A stretch of DNA of 64,000 bases, taken from GMQP-bins7 sp963776565 (GTDB lineage: Bacteria > Actinomycetota > Thermoleophilia > Gaiellales > Gaiellaceae). Positions 30,552-37,204 of this stretch are shown piece by piece. A program made the translations under genes and the position numbers. The notes under the pieces were generated by a model, which made no database searches, was not told the DNA's origin, and worked only from the letters and a program-made list of their open reading frames with translations. The first letter of the stretch is position 1; each line of letters begins with the position of its first letter. Location of the stretch: contig CAVZNF010000003.1 in NCBI GenBank assembly GCA_963776565.1, positions 139,846-203,845 on the forward strand, given 5' to 3'.

Positions 30552-32378
30552 ATGTGCGGAATTATCGGATACGTCGGGCCGCGTGAGTGCAAGCCGCTGC
30601 TCCTCCAGGGCCTCGAGCGCCTGGAGTACCGCGGCTACGACTCCGCCGGCATCGCGCTGCTCGAGGCTGACGGTCTCGACTACGTGCGCGCGGTCGGCCC
30701 GCTCGGGAACCTGAAGGCTCGCGCCGGGACGAACAGCTCCTCCGCGACGACCGGCCTCGGCCACACGCGCTGGGCGACGCACGGCGCGGTCACCGAGCTC
30801 AACGCGCACCCCCTCGTCGGCTGCGCTGCATCGAAGCTCTCGATCGTCCTGAACGGCATCGTCGAGAACTACCGCGAGCTGACGGCGAGCCTCACGGCCG
30901 ACGGCCACACGTTCACGTCCGAGACGGACGCGGAGACGGTCACGCATCTCATCGAGCGCCACTACGAGGGCGACCTCGTCGAGGCAGTGCGTCTCGCGTT
31001 CAACGAGCTCGAGGGCCACTTCGCGTTCGTCGTGATCCATCACGACCATCCAGGTCTCCTCGTCGGCGCACGCCACCAGGTGCCGCTCGTGGTCGGGGTC
31101 GGAAGCGACGAGATGTTCCTCGCCTCGAACGCGGCTGCGTTTCTCCGCGAGACGCGTAGCGTGCAGTTCCCGAGCGACGGCGAGATCGTCACGCTGCGGC
31201 CCGAGGGCGCGACGTTCCAGCGCGCGGACGGGAGCGCTGTCGAGCACGAAGTATCCGAGCTCGACTGGGACGACGAGGGCGCGGAGAAGGCCGGCTTCGA
31301 GACCTTCATGCTCAAGGAGATCTACGAGCAGCCCGAGGCCGTCGCCGAGACGATCGGCGACCGCGTTCGACATGGAACCCTCGTCCTCGAGGGGCTCAAC
31401 ATGTCGGGTCAGGACGTCAAGGAGCTACGGCGGATCGTCCTTCTGGCCGCCGGGACCGCGTACCACGCGTGCGTCGTCGGCCGGTACGTGATCGAGGAGT
31501 GGGCGCGGGTTCCGGTCGAGTTCGACATCGCGAGCGAGTGGATCTACCGCAACCCCGTGATCAACGAGCACGACCTCGTGATCGGGATCACGCAGTCCGG
31601 CGAGACGCGCGACACGATCGAGGCACTCAAGCTCGCGCGGGAGCGTGGCGCGCGCACGGTGGCGATCACCAACATGATGGGCTCGCAGGTGACACGCGAG
31701 GTCGACTCCGTGCTTTACACGCGCGCCGGCATCGAGATGGGTGTCGCCGCGTCCAAGACCTTCACCGCGCAAGTGGCGCTGCTGTATCTCGTCGCACTCA
31801 AGCTGGCGCAGATACGCGAGACGCTGCCGCCCGGCGAGATCGAGTTCATCCTCGACTTCGTCTACAAGCTCCCGAGCAAGATTCAACAGTTCCTCGACGG
31901 CGACCACCCGATCGACGAGATCGCCCAGCGCTACCACGACGCGCACTTCTTCCTCTATCTCGGGCGCCACATCGGGCTGCCCGTTGCGCTCGAGGGCGCG
32001 CTCAAGCTGAAGGAGATCTCATACATCCCGACGGAGGCGTACTCGGCAGGCGAGATGAAGCATGGGCCGATCGCCCTCCTCGACGACCAGACGCCGGTCG
32101 TCGTCGTCGCGACGAACATCCACGTCTACGACAAGATCGTCTCGAACATCCAGGAGGTCCGCGCCCGAGGCGCGCACGTGATCGCGATCGCGACCGACGG
32201 CAACGAGGACATCCAGCACCACGCCGACGACGTGATCTACGTACCGAAGACGCCGGCGTTTCTCCAGGTCGTGCTCGCGATCATTCCCCTGCAGCTCCTC
32301 GCCTACAAGATCGCGCGGCTCCGCGGCTTGAACGTCGATCAGCCGCGGAACTTGGCCAAGACCGTCACGGTCGAGTAG
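30552..32378 (+). CDS. glmS: Glutamine-fructose-6-phosphate aminotransferase
   Basis: GlmS makes glucosamine-6-phosphate from fructose-6-phosphate and glutamine. The 608-residue frame is intact. Cys2 of MCGIIGYVG is the glutaminase nucleophile. HTRWATHGAVTELNAHP and LNGIVENYRELTASL belong to the Ntn domain. Two SIS domains follow (AAGTAYHACVVGRYVIEEWA; ITQSGETRDTIEAL), and the C-tail ends NLAKTVTVE. The start is preceded by only 50 intergenic bases, too few for a glmS ribozyme. Confidence 0.97.
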   Translation: MCGIIGYVGPRECKPLLLQGLERLEYRGYDSAGIALLEADGLDYVRAVGPLGNLKARAGTNSSSATTGLGHTRWATHGAVTELNAHPLVGCAASKLSIVLNGIVENYRELTASLTADGHTFTSETDAETVTHLIERHYEGDLVEAVRLAFNELEGHFAFVVIHHDHPGLLVGARHQVPLVVGVGSDEMFLASNAAAFLRETRSVQFPSDGEIVTLRPEGATFQRADGSAVEHEVSELDWDDEGAEKAGFETFMLKEIYEQPEAVAETIGDRVRHGTLVLEGLNMSGQDVKELRRIVLLAAGTAYHACVVGRYVIEEWARVPVEFDIASEWIYRNPVINEHDLVIGITQSGETRDTIEALKLARERGARTVAITNMMGSQVTREVDSVLYTRAGIEMGVAASKTFTAQVALLYLVALKLAQIRETLPPGEIEFILDFVYKLPSKIQQFLDGDHPIDEIAQRYHDAHFFLYLGRHIGLPVALEGALKLKEISYIPTEAYSAGEMKHGPIALLDDQTPVVVVATNIHVYDKIVSNIQEVRARGAHVIAIATDGNEDIQHHADDVIYVPKTPAFLQVVLAIIPLQLLAYKIARLRGLNVDQPRNLAKTVTVE

Positions 32379-32381
32379 CCT
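32376..32381 (+). promoter_or_regulatory. -10 hexamer before the PfpI-like gene
   Basis: TAGCCT overlaps the glmS stop and ends 7 nt before the ATG at 32389. No ribosome site is seen. Confidence 0.4.
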
Positions 32382-32388
32382 CGCCGCG

Positions 32389-32952
32389 ATGGCGAAGGTG
32401 CTGATCTTGGCCGGCGACGCGGCCGAAGACCTGGAGACGATGTTCGTGAAGTATCGGCTCATCGAGGCCGGCCACGAGCCGTACGTCGCAGCGCCGACGA
32501 CACGCCCGATCAAGCTCGTCGTCCACGACTTCGAGCCGGAGTGGGACACGTACGTGGAGAAGCCTGGCCGCACATGCCCCGTCGACATCGCGTTCTCGGA
32601 GGTCGATCCGGCGAACTTCGCCGCGGTCGTGATCCCCGGGGGTCGCGCGCCCGAGTTCATCCGCGTCGACCCGGATGTCCCGCGCATCGTCGAGCACTTC
32701 TTCGCGGAGGACAAGCCCGTAGGCACGCTCTGCCACGGACCGCAGGTTCCCGCCGCGCTCGGGCTCCTGCGCGGGCGGCGCTCGTCGGGATTCGGGCCGC
32801 TCGCGCCCGACATCGAGCTCGCGGGCGGGGAATACGTGGACGGCTCAGCCGTCGTCGACGGGAACATGGTCTCGTGCCGCGGCTGGGGCGATCTCGCCGA
32901 GTGGTCGCGCGCATTTCTCGACGTGCTCGACCGCGCGGCCGTTCCCTCGTAG
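32389..32952 (+). CDS. DJ-1/PfpI-family protein
   Basis: The 187-residue product has the class I glutaminase-like fold of DJ-1/PfpI. KVLILAGDAAEDLETM carries the conserved Glu, VVIPGGRAPEFIR follows, and VGTLCHGPQVPAALG holds the nucleophile-elbow Cys next to His. Members act as chaperone-glyoxalases/deglycases or proteases, or are redox sensors; which applies here cannot be said. It is alone on the strand after glmS. Confidence 0.82.
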   Translation: MAKVLILAGDAAEDLETMFVKYRLIEAGHEPYVAAPTTRPIKLVVHDFEPEWDTYVEKPGRTCPVDIAFSEVDPANFAAVVIPGGRAPEFIRVDPDVPRIVEHFFAEDKPVGTLCHGPQVPAALGLLRGRRSSGFGPLAPDIELAGGEYVDGSAVVDGNMVSCRGWGDLAEWSRAFLDVLDRAAVPS

Positions 32953-33025
32953 CGCCTAACAGAGTCGTCATACCCCGTCTGTACGGTCGTCGCCTTCACG
33001 CACGACGACCAACGGGAGGTATCCA

Positions 33026-33557
33026 ATGATCTCCATACGGCGTCCTTCGCCGGCGCTCGTGATCTCGTGTGTCGCCCTCGCTCTCGCACTCGGCGGCACG
33101 AGCTTCGCGGCCGTCTCGGCCTTGCCGAAGAACAGCGTCGGCACTCCTCAGCTGAAGGCCTCGGCGGTCACGTCCGCGAAAGTCATGAACCGCTCGTTGC
33201 TGCGAGCCGACTTCGCACCCGGCCAGCTGCCTGCAGGGCCCGCAGGCCCCGCAGGACCGACCGGGCCTGCAGGGCCAGCCGGCCCGGCGGGAGTGAGCGC
33301 GGTCGAGCGCGTCGAGACTACGACTGTGATCAACTCGGCGAGCCCGAAGACGGCGCAGATGGCGTGCCCGGCCGGAAAACGGCTCCTCGGAGGGGGCGCG
33401 AGACTCAACGGCCCGGTTTCGCCACCGGCGAGCGTCGCGATCCAGGCAGTCGTTCCCCGACAACGACAACATCTACCGGGCGATCGGGCGCGAAGCGGTC
33501 GCGACCGCGGGCACCTGGTCGCTCACCGTGTTCGCCGTCTGCGCCACCACAAGCTGA
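33026..33557 (+). CDS. Secreted protein with short collagen-like segment (one frameshift)
   Basis: A signal peptide (LVISCVALALALGGTSFAAV) is followed by LPKNSVGTPQLKASAVTS. Then come six G-P-A/T triplets (GPAGPAGPTGPAGPAGPAG), a stretch with two Cys, and, after a one-base shift near 33455, the ending AGTWSLTVFAVCATTS with TGA at 33555-33557. Proteins with this N-terminal block and a collagen-like or KGD-type linker are common in Thermoleophilia; their role is unknown. GGGAGG lies 9 nt before the ATG, so unlike many neighbours this start has a good ribosome site. A strong terminator follows. Confidence 0.7.
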
Positions 33558-33567
33558 AGTCAGCGCG

Positions 33568-33597
33568 CGTAGGGGCGAGATCCGTCTCGCCCCTACG
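33568..33597. terminator. Strong hairpin after the collagen-like gene
   Basis: CGTAGGGGCGAGA and TCTCGCCCCTACG form a perfect 13-bp stem with a TCCG tetraloop. It separates the secreted-protein gene from fdhD. Confidence 0.75.
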
Positions 33598-33612
33598 TCT
33601 ACGCTGCGCCGC

Positions 33613-34402
33613 GTGGAGCGGGACACGCAGGCGCCTCCCTACAGCACGACCTCGGTGGAGGCGCTGAGGCTTCCGGGCGGCGAGCGCGAGCCCGACCTCG
33701 TGGCCGTCGAGGAGCCGCTCGAGATCCGGATCGGCGGTGTGCCGGTCGCTGTCACGATGAGGACGCCGGGGCACGATGAGGAGCTGGCGCTCGGGTTCTG
33801 CGTGACGGAAGGGCTCGAGCCGATCTCCGCGCGCGCTCCGGACGATCTGGCGGCGAACACGGTGGAGGTCGAGGCGCGTGGCTTCGATCCGGATCGGCTC
33901 CGTCGGCACTTCTACACGTCGTCGTCGTGCGGTGTCTGCGGAAAAGGAGCGATCGAGGCGATCGAGGTCAGCGCCCCGCGTATCGAGAGCACGCTCGAGG
34001 TTCGCTTCGACGTGATTGCGTCGCTGCCGACGCGACTGCGCGAGGCGCAGCGGGCGTTCGCAGTGACCGGCGGGCTGCATGCGACGGGGCTGTTCGACGC
34101 CGACGGTGAGCTTGCGTGCGTGCGCGAGGACGTCGGCCGCCACAACGCCATGGACAAGGTCGTCGGCTGGGCCTTCCTGGAGGGCGAACTGCCGCTCGCG
34201 TCACGCGTGCTGTGCGTCAGCGGACGTCTCTCGTTCGAGCTCGTGCAAAAGGCGGTCGTGGCCGGCTGCCCGATCCTGGTCGCAGTCGGCGCGCCGTCGT
34301 CGCTCGCGGTCGAGCTCGCGACGGATCGCGGCCTGACGTCTGTGCGGGTGGGTGCGCGATGGCCGTGCCACCGTCTACACCGAGCCGTGGCGGATCGTCT
34401 AG
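33613..34402 (+). CDS. fdhD: Formate dehydrogenase accessory sulfurtransferase FdhD (one frameshift)
   Basis: FdhD moves sulfur from a cysteine desulfurase onto the molybdenum cofactor of formate dehydrogenase. The essential Cys pair is in TSSSCGVCGKGAIEAI. Other family blocks are EEPLEIRIGG, MRTPGHDEELALGFC and CVREDVGRHNAMDKVVGWAF. An extra T near 34337 shifts the frame. With it removed the usual C-terminus appears (CGWVRDGRATVYTEPWRIV, TAG at 34400-34402) and the length is 262 residues. As given, the frame runs falsely into mobA. The target enzyme, FdhA, is encoded 3 kb away on the other strand. Confidence 0.92.
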
Positions 34403-35382
34403 CCGCGACGGGCGTGCTGCTCGTCGGCGGTGCTTCCGAGCGGTTCGGCTCGCCGAAGGCGCTCGCGCGGTTTCACGGCGAATCGCTGGCCGAGCGGGGA
34501 TGGCGGACGCTGCGTGACGTCTGCGCGGAGGTTCTCGCCGTCGGGAAGGCGAATGACGAGAGCGCGTTTCCGTTCGAGGTCGTCGACGACGGCACGGACG
34601 AGCGCGCAGCGGTGTTCGGCGTCGTCGCAGGACTGCACGCGTCGGCCTACGAGACGTGCGTCGTCCTGCCCGTCGACTGTCCACTGGTGACGCCCGCACT
34701 CCTGCGCGATCTCCTCGACGCGCGCGCGGTTACTCAGACCGGCCCTCTACCGGGCGTCTACACGCAGTCGATGGTCGCGCTGCTCGAGGAGCGCATCATG
34801 CGCGGCGAGCTCACGCTGCGTGGAGTCAATACCAACGTCCTTGAGGTCGACGAGTCCCTCCTCACGAACGTGAACACGCGGACAGACCTCGTCGTCGCGA
34901 CGAGCCTCGGGCTCGACGAGGAACTCGCCGATCGCCCGGTCAGCGCGCCGGACGAGGACGCCCTGCTCGATCTCGCGACCGACTTCTGGGCGACGGCGCT
35001 GTGGGCGGCGCGGCGGCTTCGCAAGGGCGACGTTTTCCGCTCGGTCGACGCCGTGAACGGGGCTCTGAAGCGATCCGTGGTCACGCTCCTCGGCTGGCAT
35101 GCGCTCTCCGTCGATCCCACTGCGCCCGTGCTCGAGGCCGGCCGCGGTCTCGAGCGGTGGGCGGACCCTGGCGCACTGTCCTCGCTCGAGCTCGCGTACG
35201 CGCACTACGACATCCGCGACGCGGCGCGTGCCCTGTGGGAGACGGTCGACCTCTTCCAGGGCGCCGAGGAGGAGACGGCACGCAGGCTCGGGCTCGAGGT
35301 CAAGCTCGACGCTGCAGAGCTGCGGCGCCAGATTCAGGCTGTCGTTCGCGATCCCCGCCCCGGGGCTACCCTTTTGCCGTGA
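34387..35382 (+). CDS. mobA: MobA-like molybdenum cofactor nucleotidyltransferase with C-terminal helical domain
   Basis: MobA attaches GMP to molybdopterin to form MGD, the cofactor FdhA needs. The GTG at 34387 overlaps the true fdhD end by 16 bases. Residues 1-~185 are MobA-like: GVLLVGGASERFGSPKALAR (GTP loop), FGVVAGLHAS, VVLPVDCPLVTP (metal Asp) and LTNVNTRTDL. Residues ~190-331 continue in the same unbroken frame as an all-helical domain (LDLATDFWATALWAARRLRK, GWHALS, ALWETVDLFQGAEEETARRL). This recalls the C-terminal domain of aminoglycoside 6-adenylyltransferases or a HEPN-like fold. MobA is normally about 190 residues, so the extension is unusual. Confidence 0.82.
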   Translation: MADRLAATGVLLVGGASERFGSPKALARFHGESLAERGWRTLRDVCAEVLAVGKANDESAFPFEVVDDGTDERAAVFGVVAGLHASAYETCVVLPVDCPLVTPALLRDLLDARAVTQTGPLPGVYTQSMVALLEERIMRGELTLRGVNTNVLEVDESLLTNVNTRTDLVVATSLGLDEELADRPVSAPDEDALLDLATDFWATALWAARRLRKGDVFRSVDAVNGALKRSVVTLLGWHALSVDPTAPVLEAGRGLERWADPGALSSLELAYAHYDIRDAARALWETVDLFQGAEEETARRLGLEVKLDAAELRRQIQAVVRDPRPGATLLP

Positions 35383-36053
35383 GGCGACTCCTCCCAATGT
35401 TGCTCGTCGCGGCGAGCCTCCTCTTGGCCGGGTGCGGCGGCAACTCGTCGAGCGAGACGACCACGACCGCGGCCGAGACGGACTCTGTGCGCGTCTACCT
35501 CCTCCGCGACGGGAAGGTGTGGCCGGTCAGTCGCGAGATCGCGAAGACAGGCGTTTTCCAGCTCGACGACGAGCTGGGGCGCGGTCCGACCGAGGAGGAG
35601 AGGGAGCTGGGGTTCACAAGCGAGGTCGCGGGGGACGATGCGAACCCGTCTCGTGCTGCCCTCGCACAGATGGTCTACACGTTCACGCAATCCGATCCGA
35701 CGGGGTCCTTCGAGGTCAACGGAAAGACGTACACGCGAGCCGACTTCGAGGACCAGACGCCGATCATCCTCGTCGAGTCTCCGCTGCCGTTCCAGCAGGT
35801 CTCGAGCCCGCTCCGGGTCACGGGCACGGCGAACACGTTCGAGGCGACCTTTCAGTACGAGCTCGTCGACAGCGAGGGGAATGTCGTGGACAAGAACTTC
35901 GTCACGGCGACGTCCGGGACCGGGACGCGCGGGACGTTCGACTTCACGACGGGCGACTTCTCCGATGCAGCGAAGCTCGTCGTCTACGAGAACTCCGCCG
36001 AGGACGGGTCGCGGATCCACGAGGTCGAGATTCCGCTGACCGTCGCCTCGTAG
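35379..36053 (+). CDS. Lipoprotein with GerMN- and Gmad2-like domains
   Basis: The 224-residue protein has a lipoprotein signal (MLLVAASLLLAGCGG, lipobox LLAGC). An N-terminal GerMN-like part (VRVYLLRDGKVWPVSREI ... AALAQMVYTFTQ ... VNGKTYTRADF) appears shorter than usual in the middle. An Ig-like Gmad2 domain follows (ESPLPFQQVSSPLRVTGTAN, FVTATSGTGTRGTFDF, HEVEIPLTV). This pair is known from spore-germination and cell-envelope proteins but also occurs in non-sporing actinobacteria. The GTG start overlaps the mobA stop (GTGA), so the two are coupled. Function unknown. Confidence 0.78.
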   Translation: MRRLLPMLLVAASLLLAGCGGNSSSETTTTAAETDSVRVYLLRDGKVWPVSREIAKTGVFQLDDELGRGPTEEERELGFTSEVAGDDANPSRAALAQMVYTFTQSDPTGSFEVNGKTYTRADFEDQTPIILVESPLPFQQVSSPLRVTGTANTFEATFQYELVDSEGNVVDKNFVTATSGTGTRGTFDFTTGDFSDAAKLVVYENSAEDGSRIHEVEIPLTVAS

Positions 36054-36065
36054 GCCGGACCGGCG

Positions 36066-36071
36066 TACTCT
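36066..36071 (+). promoter_or_regulatory. -10 hexamer before the zinc-ribbon gene
   Basis: TACTCT ends 6 nt before the GTG at 36078, with no Shine-Dalgarno. Probable leaderless promoter. Confidence 0.4.
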
Positions 36072-36077
36072 CTCGCC

Positions 36078-36449
36078 GTGGCCGATGCTCCCTGGCGTTG
36101 CTCGCAATGCGGCACGGTCAACGAGCCGGTCGCGAACGCATGCCGGACGTGCGGGCGCTGGCCGAGTCTGTTCGACCTCGAGCAGAGCACGATCGAAGCA
36201 GACATGCCGGCTTCGGTCGACGACGATCCCTACGCCGCGCAGTCGGTCGACGTGGAGGAGATGGAGCCGGAGGCCTACGACGTCAACGAGGCGGCCCCGT
36301 CCGACGAGGTCGACATGCCGCCGGAGTTCGATGAGAAGCCGGAGGAGTACGTGGCACCGAAGCCGCTCTGGCGGCGGCTCGGGCGCGTCATCATCCCGAT
36401 CGCGTTCGTGATCTATCTTCTCGTCAGGTCCGCGGTCGGCGGCAACTAG
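36078..36449 (+). CDS. Zinc-ribbon protein with C-terminal membrane anchor
   Basis: The 123-residue protein starts with a four-Cys ribbon of RanBP2/zinc-ribbon type (WRCSQCGTVNEPVANACRTC). An acidic, Glu/Asp/Pro-rich middle follows (residues ~35-95), and one transmembrane helix near the end (VIIPIAFVIYLLVRSAV). The topology suggests a cytoplasmic ribbon tethered to the membrane. No family function is recognised. Its stop shares CTAG with the convergent birA. Confidence 0.65.
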   Translation: MADAPWRCSQCGTVNEPVANACRTCGRWPSLFDLEQSTIEADMPASVDDDPYAAQSVDVEEMEPEAYDVNEAAPSDEVDMPPEFDEKPEEYVAPKPLWRRLGRVIIPIAFVIYLLVRSAVGGN

Positions 36450-37204
36450 CGCTCGAACAGCACCTCGCCCGACTCGATCGCTCGCGTCGGCCCGTGTCCG
36501 TTCCCGGTTGCGACCTCTAGCCGACCGTCGCGGAGGATCTGGAGCGCCGTTGCCGCCTCGCCGTCGACCGTGATCCGTCGGCCGCGAAGGAAGTCTCTGG
36601 CGCCGATCTCGCCGTACAGGTCGGTCAGCCCGCCGTGGCGCCAGCCGTCGTAGATGCGCTCGAGTCGGAAGAGGAGCGAGCCGAGGAGCGGTGCGCGATC
36701 GTACGTCTGCCCGGTGAGCGTGTGGAGCGAGCCGGGCTCGGTCGGCGCATCGAGCGGAAGCTCGTCACGCGTCTGGTTCACGTTCAGGCCGATTCCCGCG
36801 ACGACGGCACCGGCGGAGAGCTCGCACAGGATGCCCGCGATCTTGCGGCGGTTGAGCATCACGTCGTTCGGCCACTTGATCTGCGCGGTGAGGCCGGTCG
36901 CTCCCTCGACTGCCTCGGCGACGGCGAGAGCGGCGACGAGAGAGAGCTCGGGGAGATGGCGCTCCGCGGGCGGGTGCAGCATCACGGAGAAGAGGAGAGA
37001 GCTGTCCGGCGGTGCGATCCACTGCCGGCCGTGACGGCCCTTTCCATTCGTCTGGTGATCGGTCGCAACCACGGCTCCCTCGCCCAGTCCCGAACCGATG
37101 AGCAGGAGCTGCGTCGACTCGCAGTCGGGCTCGAAGCGATACGGCTTGCCGAAGCGCCCGCGGACATGCGCGGCGACGGCTTCCGGGGCGAGCGAGTTGT
37201 TCAC
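36446..37204 (-). CDS. birA: Biotin-[acetyl-CoA-carboxylase] ligase
   Basis: BirA activates biotin with ATP and attaches it to the carboxyl carrier protein. The 252-residue protein has the catalytic loop TNGKGRHGRQWIAP, IKWPNDVMLNRRKIAGILCE, VAGIGLNVNQ and a small C-terminal domain (RGRRITVDGEAATALQ). There is no N-terminal helix-turn-helix, so it is a monofunctional, non-repressor type. The GTG start overlaps the fdhA stop (GTGA), making it the last gene of the formate dehydrogenase transcript, with no obvious functional link. Confidence 0.93.
   Translation of the reverse strand: MNNSLAPEAVAAHVRGRFGKPYRFEPDCESTQLLLIGSGLGEGAVVATDHQTNGKGRHGRQWIAPPDSSLLFSVMLHPPAERHLPELSLVAALAVAEAVEGATGLTAQIKWPNDVMLNRRKIAGILCELSAGAVVAGIGLNVNQTRDELPLDAPTEPGSLHTLTGQTYDRAPLLGSLLFRLERIYDGWRHGGLTDLYGEIGARDFLRGRRITVDGEAATALQILRDGRLEVATGNGHGPTRAIESGEVLFER

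Noticed and set aside
30501..30552. glmS ribozyme upstream of glmS.
   Set aside because: Only 50 bases separate glmM and glmS, and the conserved ribozyme core (over 100 nt) is not present.
33067..35382. A single FdhD-MobA-adenylyltransferase triple fusion in one open frame.
   Set aside because: The FdhD part changes frame near 34337; the real FdhD ending (TEPWRIV, stop 34400-34402) is in the next frame, so an extra base joins the two genes artificially. Only the MobA plus helical domain fusion remains.
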